64,000 bases of DNA from Rhizobium sp. 16-488-2b. Its GTDB lineage: Bacteria; Pseudomonadota; Alphaproteobacteria; Rhizobiales; Rhizobiaceae. Made by a program: the position numbers and the translations under genes. The stretch is from positions 141,402 through 205,401 of the forward strand of contig NZ_JAGHMF010000017.1 in NCBI RefSeq assembly GCF_017741815.1. Direction: 5' to 3'. Of this stretch, positions 33,946-42,293 are shown piece after piece. Numbering within the stretch: position 1 is the first letter of the stretch; each line of letters begins with the position of its first letter. The notes beneath the pieces are model-generated. The model was not told where the DNA came from. It saw only the letters and a list, made by a program, of their open reading frames with translations, and made no database searches.

Positions 33946-34018
33946 GTATTTTTATTCAGTGTCTGCCAGACGCATGCGGGAAATATTTCACCAGCTTCCG
34001 GCTGAGCTGAAGACGACC

Positions 34019-34600
34019 TCAGGACTTCTTCGTGAAGACCCCGAGATTGATCAGCTGTACGCGCCGATTGTTCGATCCTGTCGTATCCGTGCCCGGGATC
34101 GGCATGTATTCGCCGACGCCAACAGCATAAAGCCGCTGCGGATCGACCGCGAAAGTCGTGGACAAAGCCTCCTTGATGGCAGCCGCCCTCTGCTCGCTGA
34201 GATCGAGATTGTGCTTCTCATCGCCCGTCGAACTCGAGTGCCCGACCACCAGGAATTTATAGTCCCAGAGGTTCGGATGGTGCAGCGCATCGGCAAGCAG
34301 GCCGAGCGTGCGGTAGGAACTCGGCTGGATCGCGACGGAATCATTCTCGAAATTGATCTCGACCACCATCTGCGGCAGCTTGGCGATACGCTTCCAGTTC
34401 GGCAGCTCCGACATCTGCTTGCTACCGCCGCCGATCGCCTCCTGCCGCAGGATTTCGAGATCGATGGCAGGCGCTGCGGAGGTCAGCTTGCCGAGCCCCT
34501 TGACGATGCGCTCCTGCGACACTTCCTGCGCCGATGCCAGGGCGGGAAAGAGGATAGTCGCCGCCGCGAGAATGATTGCTTTCGAAAGAACCCGCTTCAT
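34019..34600 (-). CDS. OmpA-domain envelope protein
   Basis: 193 residues from the ATG at 34600; GATGAGGCG precedes it, and an ATG at 34621 would put this inside the gene. A signal peptide (about 1-25, ending ALASA) precedes a C-terminal peptidoglycan-binding OmpA domain: INFENDSVAI, a VVGHSSSTGD segment, SEQRAAAIKEAL and NNRRVQLI. It probably anchors to peptidoglycan in the periplasm. It starts 4 nt after the stop of the Cys-rich gene, forming a two-gene operon. Confidence 0.87.
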   Translation of the reverse strand: MKRVLSKAIILAAATILFPALASAQEVSQERIVKGLGKLTSAAPAIDLEILRQEAIGGGSKQMSELPNWKRIAKLPQMVVEINFENDSVAIQPSSYRTLGLLADALHHPNLWDYKFLVVGHSSSTGDEKHNLDLSEQRAAAIKEALSTTFAVDPQRLYAVGVGEYMPIPGTDTTGSNNRRVQLINLGVFTKKS

Positions 34601-34604
34601 CGCC

Positions 34605-35033
34605 TCATCTCCATCCGGCATTGGTGATCGTCTGATTGCATTCGTCGCTGACGCGCGGCTGCTTCTTGATCAGGCAGGCAAGCACAAAGCCGTCTCCCTT
34701 GATGCCGTTGCAGCTCTTCGACATGTCGCGCTGGCAGACGCGTTCATAGGCCGTCTGCGCCTGTTCGCGTTGCGTAATCGATTGGAAGACAGTGCCGAGC
34801 GAAGCCTTGCAGCTCGGCGAAACCTTCGCCGCGTTCTGCTGCAGGCAATCGGCGATGCGGCCGCTGCCGAGGTTCAGTCCCTTGCACAGTTTCTGGATGT
34901 CGGTGCCGCAATCGCTTGCGAGTTTCGTCACCGCATCCGCATAGCTCAAGGTCTGCGCCGAGGCTCCCCAGGCAAGGCCCATGGAGACACACGCAACGGC
35001 CGTTATCAGAATCCCTCGTCTTGATCTTTTCAT
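34605..35033 (-). CDS. Secreted protein with Cys-rich (GLG1-type) repeats
   Basis: 142 residues from the ATG at 35033. A signal peptide (about 1-27, ending GASAQ) precedes repeats resembling the Cys-rich GLG1 module: CGTDIQKLC, RIADCLQQN, VSPSCKASL and a further CNGIKGDG..CLIKK set. Eight cysteines in the mature part suggest disulfides in the periplasm. Function of bacterial members is unknown. First gene of the operon with the OmpA-domain protein; two TACG-N6-TACG sites lie upstream at 35098 and 35217. Confidence 0.82.
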   Translation of the reverse strand: MKRSRRGILITAVACVSMGLAWGASAQTLSYADAVTKLASDCGTDIQKLCKGLNLGSGRIADCLQQNAAKVSPSCKASLGTVFQSITQREQAQTAYERVCQRDMSKSCNGIKGDGFVLACLIKKQPRVSDECNQTITNAGWR

Positions 35034-35097
35034 CCTGTCCGTCCCTGACTGGTCACATCGACGGGCGGGACGATGGCATGATGTCGCGCGAATGGAG

Positions 35098-35111
35098 CGT
35101 ATATTACCGTA
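35098..35111 (-). promoter_or_regulatory. TACG-N6-TACG direct-repeat site E
   Basis: Minus-strand TACG-GTAATA-TACG, 65 nt upstream of the Cys-rich/OmpA operon start and oriented with it. One of six such intergenic sites; the two half-sites are one helical turn apart. Confidence 0.5.
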
Positions 35112-35216
35112 ACGCACATCGGTCTCGGCCGGCCGGAATTGGAGCCTTCACACGATTGGAAGGAGGCCAGGATCGACCTCGACGACCGGCATTTGAAGCC
35201 GTTTCCAGGCCCTAGC

Positions 35217-35230
35217 CGTAACATACCGTA
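35217..35230 (-). promoter_or_regulatory. TACG-N6-TACG direct-repeat site D
   Basis: Minus-strand TACG-GTATGT-TACG in the same divergent gap as site E, 119 bp away and in the same orientation. It lies 87 nt upstream of the plus-strand gene at 35317. Confidence 0.5.
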
Positions 35231-35316
35231 TCTTACAGCCACCCCCGCGTATCATACTGCCTTCGCTTCTCCATCCGCCCTATCATCTCCTGAGGATGAA
35301 CTTGGAGGACGTAGAG

Positions 35317-35784
35317 ATGACATCGACGCAGACATCCGCACCCCATTCCATGGCCAGCGCCGAAGAACTACGCAAACGCGCCCTTGAGCTCCAGATCGCC
35401 GAAATGGAGCGCGACGAGAAGATCAAGGCGCGAGAAGCTGAAAAGCATGCCGAGTTCGTCGAGGACTTCTTCCGCAAGCATATCGACGAGAAGGAACGCG
35501 CGATGATCAAGCGCCTCGTCATGAAGGCCGCAGCGGACGGCAAGTACGAAGCGATGATCTACAGCTTCCCCTCAAGCTTCTGCGACGACGGCGGCCGCGC
35601 CATCAACAACAGCCTTCCAGGATGGCAGAAGACGCTTCAGGGCAAGGCGAAGGAGCTTCTCGACCTGTTCGAACAGCTTGCCAAGCCACAGGGCTATGGT
35701 TTGAAAGCCATGATCATCGATTTCCCCGGTGGCATGCCCGGCGATGTAGGCCTGTTCCTGACCTGGGAACCCCCGGTAAAATAA
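35317..35784 (+). CDS. Hypothetical soluble protein with N-terminal coiled coil
   Basis: 155 residues from the ATG at 35317, which follows GGAGG by 10 nt; an ATG at 35296 lies upstream of that site. Residues about 12-60 are a charged helix rich in Glu, Lys and Arg, likely coiled coil. The C-terminal part is a compact alpha/beta domain (YEAMIYSFPSSFCDDGGRAIN, YGLKAMIIDFPGGMPGDVGL). I do not recognise the family. It is divergent from the Cys-rich gene and followed by a strong hairpin. Confidence 0.72.
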   Translation: MTSTQTSAPHSMASAEELRKRALELQIAEMERDEKIKAREAEKHAEFVEDFFRKHIDEKERAMIKRLVMKAAADGKYEAMIYSFPSSFCDDGGRAINNSLPGWQKTLQGKAKELLDLFEQLAKPQGYGLKAMIIDFPGGMPGDVGLFLTWEPPVK

Positions 35785-35821
35785 AGCCCCGGGAGGGGCA
35801 GCAGGAGCGCATCGATTTTGA

Positions 35822-35854
35822 CGGGTGGCGGTTGTTTCGGACAACCGCCACCCG
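35822..35854. terminator. Bidirectional terminator hairpin
   Basis: A perfect 14-bp stem (35822-35835 with 35841-35854) with loop TTCGG lies between the convergent 35317 gene and the DUF2950 gene. Confidence 0.75.
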
Positions 35855-35867
35855 ATTGCCTTTCACC

Positions 35868-36800
35868 CTATTCGGAAACGACCGACCAGTTGTTGTCGGG
35901 ATTGAAGGTCTTGATCGCCGCCGCCTTCTTCTCCGTCTCCGGCCCGAGGTCGCGCTGGTAGATGACGCTCATGCCGTTCGCGATGAATGTCTGCACACCC
36001 GTCTCCCGGTACTTGACCGGCCAGGCGATCACCGCGAAGCCCGCCGTCATGTGACCGTTGACGATATAGCTCTGCTTGCCGCCAAGCACGTTGTCGCCCT
36101 GCCCCGTCAGGATCCGGTAGCGATATCCGAAGTAGCCCTCGCCGCGCTTGGCCTTGCCGAAGGCAGCCGTCTCGATCAGCGGACCGGCCGGGCTATCCTC
36201 GTCACCGGGGCCTGCCTGCCAGTACAGACCGTCCCGCTTGCCGGGCGAACTGATCAGCTTCTGCGCATACTCGTAGATGCCAGAACCAGTCCGATCCTCG
36301 GAGGCATAGATGTGCTGGGCAATCACGAAATTATGGATGGTCTCGATCGTCGCGAGTTCGTTCTCGCCGATGCGGCGATTGACGATCTCCTCCAGACCGA
36401 TGCGCGTGTCGAAGGTCCACTTGTCGTCGGCGCCTTTCGTCAGCGGAAACGGCAGCGGCCAGAGCCTGTCGCCGATGGCGACGACCTTGCGCCCATCTAG
36501 GTCCTCCAGCTTCATCAGCCGCGACGCACCCTCGCGGATCAGCGCGTAGCTGACCATCGCCGCGTTGTTGTCCTTGAGCTTGTCGGCCTTCAGGCCGAGC
36601 AGCTCCGCAAGTCCGTTCACGTCGTTTGCCGCAAGCACCGTCTTCAGCTTGTCGAGCGCCATGTCAGGCGTGTCGAAGGACGGTTGCGGCGCCTTGCCGA
36701 TGAACTCCGACAGGCCGGTCTGCGCCAAGGACGGACTTGCGAACGTCAAGAGCAGGACCACACCAACCAGCAAACGCATCAACTTCAGTCGCAATGTCAT
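35868..36800 (-). CDS. DUF2950-family exported protein
   Basis: 310 residues from the ATG at 36800, preceded by GGAGGTAACC. A signal peptide (about 1-27, ending SPSLAQ) is followed by the DUF2950 pattern: a domain with PSFDTPDMALDKLKTVLAAND, DDKWTFDTRIGLEEIVNRRI, a YAQKLISSPGKRDGLYW stretch and NGHMTAGFAVIAWPVKY. Biochemical function unknown. It lies 36 nt after the DUF3300 gene on the same strand; the two families recur as neighbours, so they are likely one envelope operon. Confidence 0.85.
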   Translation of the reverse strand: MTLRLKLMRLLVGVVLLLTFASPSLAQTGLSEFIGKAPQPSFDTPDMALDKLKTVLAANDVNGLAELLGLKADKLKDNNAAMVSYALIREGASRLMKLEDLDGRKVVAIGDRLWPLPFPLTKGADDKWTFDTRIGLEEIVNRRIGENELATIETIHNFVIAQHIYASEDRTGSGIYEYAQKLISSPGKRDGLYWQAGPGDEDSPAGPLIETAAFGKAKRGEGYFGYRYRILTGQGDNVLGGKQSYIVNGHMTAGFAVIAWPVKYRETGVQTFIANGMSVIYQRDLGPETEKKAAAIKTFNPDNNWSVVSE

Positions 36801-36836
36801 GGTTACCTCCATTGGCTTGGGAAACCCGGTCCGGTT

Positions 36837-38261
36837 CTATCGTCTTCCACCACCGCCACGACCGCCGCCACCGCGCCCACCGCCCCCGCCACCATGAGAT
36901 CTGGGTGGCGGGCGACTGGCCCGTGGAGCCCCGCGCTGGCCGCCGCCCATGCTCTGCCCGCCACGCTGGGACGCGATCGCGTCACGACGTCCTGACGATT
37001 GCGGGTTGCCGAGCGCGTTGGGCTGCCGTGGGCGGTTGTCGGGCCTCGCCGCCATCTTCGGCGCCCCGGATTTTTTCTTCACATTGCCCGCGGACTTCGA
37101 TGGGCGATTGGCCCCGGCATTGCCGGGACGGGCGTCCGGCCGAGATGCATTCGCGGGACGGTTCCCGGCATTCGGCCGGTCCGCCGGCCTGTTGGCGATG
37201 CCCGGCTTGCCGTTGGCCTTCAGGCCGTTGACCGTCCCTTTGCGGATGTCGTCGGCGCGCGCGGCCGTGTTGCGCCCCCCTGCCCCGATATCCGCCCGGC
37301 GTTCGCCGACCTGGTTCTTCAGCTGGTTGCGCTTGTCGCCTTCAAGGCCGGACTTGATCGCCGTCCGATCCAGATTGGCGAACTGGCTCTTGTCGATGCT
37401 GAGCTTGCTGCGATCGACCTTCGTCCAGTCGACATCGTTCCACTTGACCTTGCCGTTGAAATTCCGGTCGTTGAAGCAGTTGTTGCAGTCGATATCGACG
37501 TCGCCGTTCCACCGGCCGCCCCAGACACCCCAGTCGTCCCACTTGACGATCGCCGCCCAGGCGACACCGGTGACAGCCCCCGCGAAGAACGCGGCGCCCG
37601 GATAGTAGTAGTTGTCATAGGAACTTGGATAATAGGAGATCGGCTCTGCCGCGTAGCCGGGCTCGTAGAGCATCTGCGGCTCATATTGCGGGATGTAGAC
37701 CTTCTGAGGATCGGTCGGGCGGATCACCACGTTGTTGTTTTCGGTGACGACGGTCACCTTGTCGTCCGTCTTGATGATGTTCTTCGCCACCGCCTCGTCG
37801 CGCAGCTGCTGGATGGCAACGAGCACATCCTTCTGCTGGTTGGTCAGCGCATCGCCGAGCTTTTGCGTCCAGTCGAGGTCGTCGCTCATCATCTTCACGA
37901 TGTCGGGATAGTTGAGCAACGAAATGATGCTGCCGTCCCAGTCATCCTTCGGCTTGAGATCGGCGCTTTTCTTCTTCGCCTCGAGGAAGCGTTGCGCCTC
38001 GATGATCTGCAGCGGGAAAAGCGACGCAGCCGAAATCGCGGCGACCAGCTCGTCCGGATAGAGCGCGATACGGGCGACCAGTACCTCCAGCTCATCCTCG
38101 GACAAAAGGTCGGTCGCAGCTACCGGGGCCGCGGGCGCTGGCGCGGCAGCGGGAGCAGCCGTTTGCGCGAACACGAAAGGCGCCGGCTGCATGGAAATAA
38201 AGGCCAGCGCCGTCAAGCCAGTTGTCAGGCCGGCGGTTAGTCTGAACGATCTTGATTTCAT
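36837..38261 (-). CDS. DUF3300-family exported protein with Gly/Arg-rich tail
   Basis: 474 residues. A signal peptide (about 1-32) and an Ala/Pro linker are followed by the DUF3300 domain (about 50-270; ELEVLVARIALYPDELVAAI, then Tyr/Pro-rich YIPQYEPQMLYEPGY). The last 150 residues are low complexity, rich in Asn, Arg, Pro and finally Gly (GGGGGRGGGGRGGGGRR). The tail is basic and probably disordered, able to bind polyanions. Function unknown; likely periplasmic or outer-membrane associated. First gene of the pair with DUF2950. Confidence 0.86.
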   Translation of the reverse strand: MKSRSFRLTAGLTTGLTALAFISMQPAPFVFAQTAAPAAAPAPAAPVAATDLLSEDELEVLVARIALYPDELVAAISAASLFPLQIIEAQRFLEAKKKSADLKPKDDWDGSIISLLNYPDIVKMMSDDLDWTQKLGDALTNQQKDVLVAIQQLRDEAVAKNIIKTDDKVTVVTENNNVVIRPTDPQKVYIPQYEPQMLYEPGYAAEPISYYPSSYDNYYYPGAAFFAGAVTGVAWAAIVKWDDWGVWGGRWNGDVDIDCNNCFNDRNFNGKVKWNDVDWTKVDRSKLSIDKSQFANLDRTAIKSGLEGDKRNQLKNQVGERRADIGAGGRNTAARADDIRKGTVNGLKANGKPGIANRPADRPNAGNRPANASRPDARPGNAGANRPSKSAGNVKKKSGAPKMAARPDNRPRQPNALGNPQSSGRRDAIASQRGGQSMGGGQRGAPRASRPPPRSHGGGGGGRGGGGRGGGGRR

Positions 38262-38337
38262 GACGCGTCGACCTTTCCGTGCAAATGGCGATGAATGCTG
38301 TTCTTGACACGATCCGTGCCGGGCCGCGTCCGGGCGC

Positions 38338-38628
38338 TCAGAAGCGCTTGAGCGATACGACGTTCGATTGCGACAGCGCCTCGCCGATTTCGCTGAGAAG
38401 CGCTTTCTCCAGTTCCTTGTATTCCTGCCGACGCGCCTCCCGCTCCGTGCGCGGAAGGTCGTCGAGGTGGGCCAGCGTCTCCAGGATCACCGCGAGGTCC
38501 TCGCACATGCTGCGGAACGTTTCGCTCACCTGGTAGAGATGCCGAACCCTCTTGGCCTTCTCAGGGAAATGGACCTCGGCGACGGCGAGAGCGGACAGTC
38601 GCGGTACATTGCTTTCTCTCCAGCTCAT
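38338..38628 (-). CDS. Small hypothetical helical protein, 96 residues
   Basis: 96 residues from the ATG at 38628 (MSWRESNVPRLSALAVAEVH); the frame continues upstream but that part looks non-coding. It is mostly helical (RHLYQVSETFRSMCEDLAVILETLAHL) with a charged Glu/Arg middle and a C-terminal NVVSLKRF. No family is recognised. The divergent gap upstream contains TACG-N6-TACG sites F and A. Confidence 0.65.
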   Translation of the reverse strand: MSWRESNVPRLSALAVAEVHFPEKAKRVRHLYQVSETFRSMCEDLAVILETLAHLDDLPRTEREARRQEYKELEKALLSEIGEALSQSNVVSLKRF

Positions 38629-38706
38629 CGCACGCCCCCACCGCCGACCTCCCCCCAGGAAGACCAGCTGATTATAGGGCGGTTGAGCGCGGGCGCAGAC
38701 GTAAGA

Positions 38707-38720
38707 TACGCGAAGATACG
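38707..38720 (+). promoter_or_regulatory. TACG-N6-TACG direct-repeat site F
   Basis: TACG-CGAAGA-TACG inside a longer 10-bp direct repeat AAGATACGCG x 2. It lies 79 nt from the minus-strand gene start at 38628 and 232 nt upstream of the DUF3302 operon, with the orientation of the latter. The surrounding gap 38629-38951 (323 bp) holds no gene. Confidence 0.5.
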
Positions 38721-38851
38721 CGGCATCCGCGCTCCTTGCTGTTGACGATTGACGGACGCGGACCACGTCAATTCGCGCGCCAAGGTCGACGATCGGCGAT
38801 GTCTCGCTTGGCACCGAAAAGCCCCTCGCCCCTCCTCGATCCGATAGATGT

Positions 38852-38865
38852 TACGTGATGCTACG
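38852..38865 (+). promoter_or_regulatory. TACG-N6-TACG direct-repeat site A
   Basis: TACG-TGATGC-TACG, 87 nt upstream of the DUF3302 start and oriented with it, 145 bp from site F. It shares GATGTTACG-N-GATGCTACG with site B at 58191. Confidence 0.55.
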
Positions 38866-38951
38866 GGCGTCTCCGACCACGCAGGTCTATTGTTTTTGCG
38901 TATTCCCCGCACCCGCTGAGGTCGACCATTCGTTGTCGAAAGGCAAAAACC

Positions 38952-39305
38952 GTGTTCCTCGACTATTTCGCACTGGGCGTTCTGTTCTTCGTCGTGATCA
39001 CGCTGTTCTACGCGGTGATCGCGATCCACGACATCCCGCACCTGATGGCAAAGGCCAGAAACCATCCGCATCAGGATGCGATCCACGTCGCCGGCTGGGT
39101 CAGCCTGTTCACGCTGCACGCCATCTGGCCGTTCCTGTTCATCTGGGCAACGATCTACCGCGAGGATCGCGGCTGGGGCATCCGCAGCGATGGGAAACTG
39201 TCGCCGGCGCAGGAGGCCAACGCTGAAATCGCACGCCTGCATGCGCGCATCGCGGAACTCGAAGGCCAGTCGGAAGGCCAGACATCGGAGAAGGAGAACG
39301 CCTGA
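38952..39305 (+). CDS. DUF3302-family inner-membrane protein (YiaW/YibI-like)
   Basis: 117 residues starting at GTG (38952) with AAAGG upstream. Two membrane helices (about 4-26 and 45-66) carry a conserved HDIPHLMAKARNHPHQDAIH loop between them; a coiled Glu/Ala tail follows. In Escherichia coli the family is encoded beside an HlyD-like partner (YiaV/YibH), exactly as here, where TGA and ATG of the next gene overlap by one base. First gene of a five-gene operon. Confidence 0.85.
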   Translation: MFLDYFALGVLFFVVITLFYAVIAIHDIPHLMAKARNHPHQDAIHVAGWVSLFTLHAIWPFLFIWATIYREDRGWGIRSDGKLSPAQEANAEIARLHARIAELEGQSEGQTSEKENA

Positions 39306-40462
39306 TGGACCTGCTTCTCATATTGACCTACGCGGCGCTCTGCTACGCGATCTTCAAGATCTTCCGCATCCCGGTGAACCAGTGGACGCTGGCGACATCG
39401 GTCCTCGGCGGCATCTTCCTGATCGGGACGCTGTTGCTGTTGATGAGCTACAATCATCCCTACACCAGCGACGCCCGCATCTACTTCACCTCCGCGCCCG
39501 TCATCCCGACGGTCGGCGGCCAGGTGGTCGAGGTGCCGGTAACGCCCAATGCGCCGTTGAAGAAGGGCGACGTCCTCTTCCGCATCGATCCGCGCCCCTA
39601 TCAGTTCACGGTCGACCAGAAGACGGCGGCACTCGCCGAGGCCAAGCAGACGGTGCTGCAATTGAAAGCGGCACTCGACGCCGCCAATGCGGCCGTCACC
39701 GGCGCCGAAGCCTCCAGGGACCGCTCGCTGCAGGCCTTCGAGAAATTCCAGGCCTCCAACGAAAACGCCAAGTCGAGCGGTCGTGGCGCCGTCTACTCCG
39801 AACTCGAAGTCGAAAACCGCAGGGGCCTCTATCTGACGGCCGAGGCCGCGGTCGATACCGCCCGCGCCCAGGCCACGCAGGCAAAACTGGCTTATGAATC
39901 GGAAATCAACGGCACCAACCCCACCGTTGCCCGCCTACAGGCCGAACTTGCCAACGCTGAATACGAGCTCGATCAGACGACGGTCCGCGCCCCCAGCGAC
40001 GGCTACGTCACCCAGGTGTTCCTGCGCCCTGGCATGATGGCGAACCCGCTGCCGCTGCGCCCGGTCATGGTCTTCATCGACAGCCAGGACCAGATGCTGG
40101 GCGCCGCCTTCATCCAGAACTCGCTGCAACGCGTCAATGTCGGCGACGATGCCGAGGTGGCCTTCAAGGCGGTTCCCGGCAAGATCTTCAAGGCCCGCGT
40201 GCAGGGGATCATCGACGTGATGGCGCAAGGCCAGCTGCAGCCCTCCGGCGCGCTGATCGACCCGCAATCGCCCGAACGCGCCGCCCCCGGCCAGACGATC
40301 GCCAGCATCGAGCTCCTCGAGAGCACCGAGGGCTACCAGCTTCCCGGCGGTGTCGTCGCCGAGGTCGCCGTCTACACCCACCACTGGCACCACGTCGCGG
40401 TTCTGAGAAAGGTGCTGCTGCGGATGAGCAGCTGGATGAACTACGTCTTCCTGGAACACTGA
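39305..40462 (+). CDS. HlyD/EmrA-family membrane fusion protein (YibH/YiaV-like)
   Basis: 385 residues. Two N-terminal membrane helices (about 2-20 and 30-48), then a lipoyl half (TVGGQVVEVPVTPNAPLKKGDVLF), a coiled-coil hairpin (about 105-220), a second lipoyl half (APSDGYVTQVFLRPG) and a beta-barrel. Such adaptors link inner-membrane pumps to the outer membrane, but no pump gene is adjacent; its partner is the DUF3302 protein. Substrate unknown. Confidence 0.87.
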   Translation: MDLLLILTYAALCYAIFKIFRIPVNQWTLATSVLGGIFLIGTLLLLMSYNHPYTSDARIYFTSAPVIPTVGGQVVEVPVTPNAPLKKGDVLFRIDPRPYQFTVDQKTAALAEAKQTVLQLKAALDAANAAVTGAEASRDRSLQAFEKFQASNENAKSSGRGAVYSELEVENRRGLYLTAEAAVDTARAQATQAKLAYESEINGTNPTVARLQAELANAEYELDQTTVRAPSDGYVTQVFLRPGMMANPLPLRPVMVFIDSQDQMLGAAFIQNSLQRVNVGDDAEVAFKAVPGKIFKARVQGIIDVMAQGQLQPSGALIDPQSPERAAPGQTIASIELLESTEGYQLPGGVVAEVAVYTHHWHHVAVLRKVLLRMSSWMNYVFLEH

Positions 40463-40544
40463 GGGGAGAAGGCCGGTCCCGCTCTTGCGGGTGGGGCCGG
40501 CACCAATACGGGAATAGCGATGACGAAGTAATAAGGAGCCCGCG

Positions 40545-42275
40545 GTGATAGGCAGTCTTCCGATGTTGCGAGGCCTGAGCGGTTTCAGCAGGGATTGGCT
40601 GAAGAGCGATATCCCGGCCGGGCTGTCGATTGCGGCCGTCGGCCTGCCGAGCGCCATCGCCTATCCCGCCATTGCCGGCCTGCCGCCGGAAACGGGCATC
40701 TACGCCAGCATCGTCGCGCCGATCGCCTATGCGATCTTCGGACCCTCGCGGCTCCTCGTCGTCGGCCCGGATGCGGCCACCATGACAGTGCTTGCGGCGG
40801 CCATGGGCACGATCGTCGCCGCCTACCCCGCCGGCACGCCGGTCGATCGGGTCGCCATCGCGGCAGCACTCGCGCTCGGTGTCGGCATTTGCTGCATCGC
40901 CGCCAAGCTGCTGCGTCTCGGCGTTCTCGCAAGCTTCCTCTCGCGCCCAATCCTCGTCGGCTTCTTCGCCGGCGTGTCGCTGTCGATCCTCGTCGGCCAG
41001 ATCGGCCGCTTCACCGGCGTGAAGATCGAGTCCGACGGGCTCGTCCCGCCGCTCGTCGAGATCGCCGGCAAGAGCGGCCTGATCCACTGGCCCTCGCTAC
41101 TCCTCGGCCTTGCGATGTTCGCGCTGCTGTGGCTCGTCCGGGCCTTCCAATTGAAGATCCCGGGCCCGGTGCTGGTCGTCGTCCTCTCGGTGGTGCTTTC
41201 GGCCATCTTCGATTTTCAGGGGCGCGGCATCGCCGTCGTCGGCGACATCCCGAGCGGCCTGCCAAGCTTCTCACTGCCCGCGCTCCACCAGATGCCACTC
41301 GACAAGATCATACTCGGCTCCGCCGCGATCTTTCTGGTGAGCTTCGGCGCGGGCATCGTGGCGGCCCGCAGCTTCGGCTCGCGCACCGGCGAAGAGGTCG
41401 ATGCGAACCAGGAGCTGATAGGCCTCGGCGCGGCCAACATCGCGCCGGGGCTGTTCGGCTCGTTTCCGATCAGCGTTTCGGATTCCCGCACGGCAATCAA
41501 CCTGTCGACCGGCGGCGTCTCGCAGGCGGCCGGCCTCGTCTCGGCGGCAACGCTGATCGCGGCCCTCGTCTTCCTGCACAGCGCGCTGCGCATCCTGCCC
41601 ATTCCGGCGCTGGCCGCGATCCTCGCCATGGCGGCGATCAGCCTCATCGACGTCCACGAACTGCGCAAGATCTGGCGCATCAGCCGCATGGAGTTCATCT
41701 TCGCGCTGATCGCCATGTGGGGCGCCATCAGCTTCGGCGTCCTCAACGGCGTCATCGTCGCGGTCGCCGCAACACTGGTCTATCTGCTGCGCCAGACGAT
41801 GTTTCCGCGTGACGGCCTGCTCGGCCGCATCGAAGGTCGGCACGGCTTCTTCGACCTTGCTCGCCACCCGGAAGCACGCGCGGTCGACGGCGCCGCCGTC
41901 TTCGCCGTCCAGGGCAGCATCCTCTTCTACAACGCCGACTACATCAGAAACCGCCTGACTTCAGTGGCGCGCAACCTGCCCGCCGAGACCCGATGCCTTG
42001 TGCTCGATGCCAGCGCGATCACCCATATCGACAGCACGGGCGCCACCGCGCTCGAGGCCGTGGCCGAGATCCTCGCCAAGCGAAACATCACCTTCGCGAT
42101 CGCCGATCTCAGCGAGGAGAGCCGCGGCATTCTGAGCCGCGCCGGCGTCATCAGGACGATCGGCCCGGACAACATCTTCAACGGCAGGGAAGAAGCACTG
42201 CGCGCGCTGATCGGAAATTACGACCAGACAGGCGGGACATCGGCAGGCACGACATCGGCAGGCAGCACGGTTTAA
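40545..42275 (+). CDS. SulP-family anion transporter with STAS domain
   Basis: 576 residues from GTG at 40545 with AAGGAG upstream. Twelve or more hydrophobic segments include the SulP signature near the start (DIPAGLSIAAVGLPSAIAYP, AGLPPETGIYASIVAP). A C-terminal STAS domain (about 440-560) contains the LDASAITHIDSTGATAL segment. SulP proteins carry sulfate, bicarbonate or dicarboxylates across the inner membrane, and STAS regulates them. Third gene of the operon. Substrate cannot be read from sequence. Confidence 0.9.
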   Translation: MIGSLPMLRGLSGFSRDWLKSDIPAGLSIAAVGLPSAIAYPAIAGLPPETGIYASIVAPIAYAIFGPSRLLVVGPDAATMTVLAAAMGTIVAAYPAGTPVDRVAIAAALALGVGICCIAAKLLRLGVLASFLSRPILVGFFAGVSLSILVGQIGRFTGVKIESDGLVPPLVEIAGKSGLIHWPSLLLGLAMFALLWLVRAFQLKIPGPVLVVVLSVVLSAIFDFQGRGIAVVGDIPSGLPSFSLPALHQMPLDKIILGSAAIFLVSFGAGIVAARSFGSRTGEEVDANQELIGLGAANIAPGLFGSFPISVSDSRTAINLSTGGVSQAAGLVSAATLIAALVFLHSALRILPIPALAAILAMAAISLIDVHELRKIWRISRMEFIFALIAMWGAISFGVLNGVIVAVAATLVYLLRQTMFPRDGLLGRIEGRHGFFDLARHPEARAVDGAAVFAVQGSILFYNADYIRNRLTSVARNLPAETRCLVLDASAITHIDSTGATALEAVAEILAKRNITFAIADLSEESRGILSRAGVIRTIGPDNIFNGREEALRALIGNYDQTGGTSAGTTSAGSTV

Positions 42276-42293
42276 GAGCACGGAGGGAGAACC

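Noticed and set aside
39305..40462. HlyD-like protein as the type I secretion adaptor for the repeat protein
   Set aside because: It has two N-terminal helices and a DUF3302 partner as in YiaV/YibH, lies 10 kb away, and has no ABC exporter beside it.
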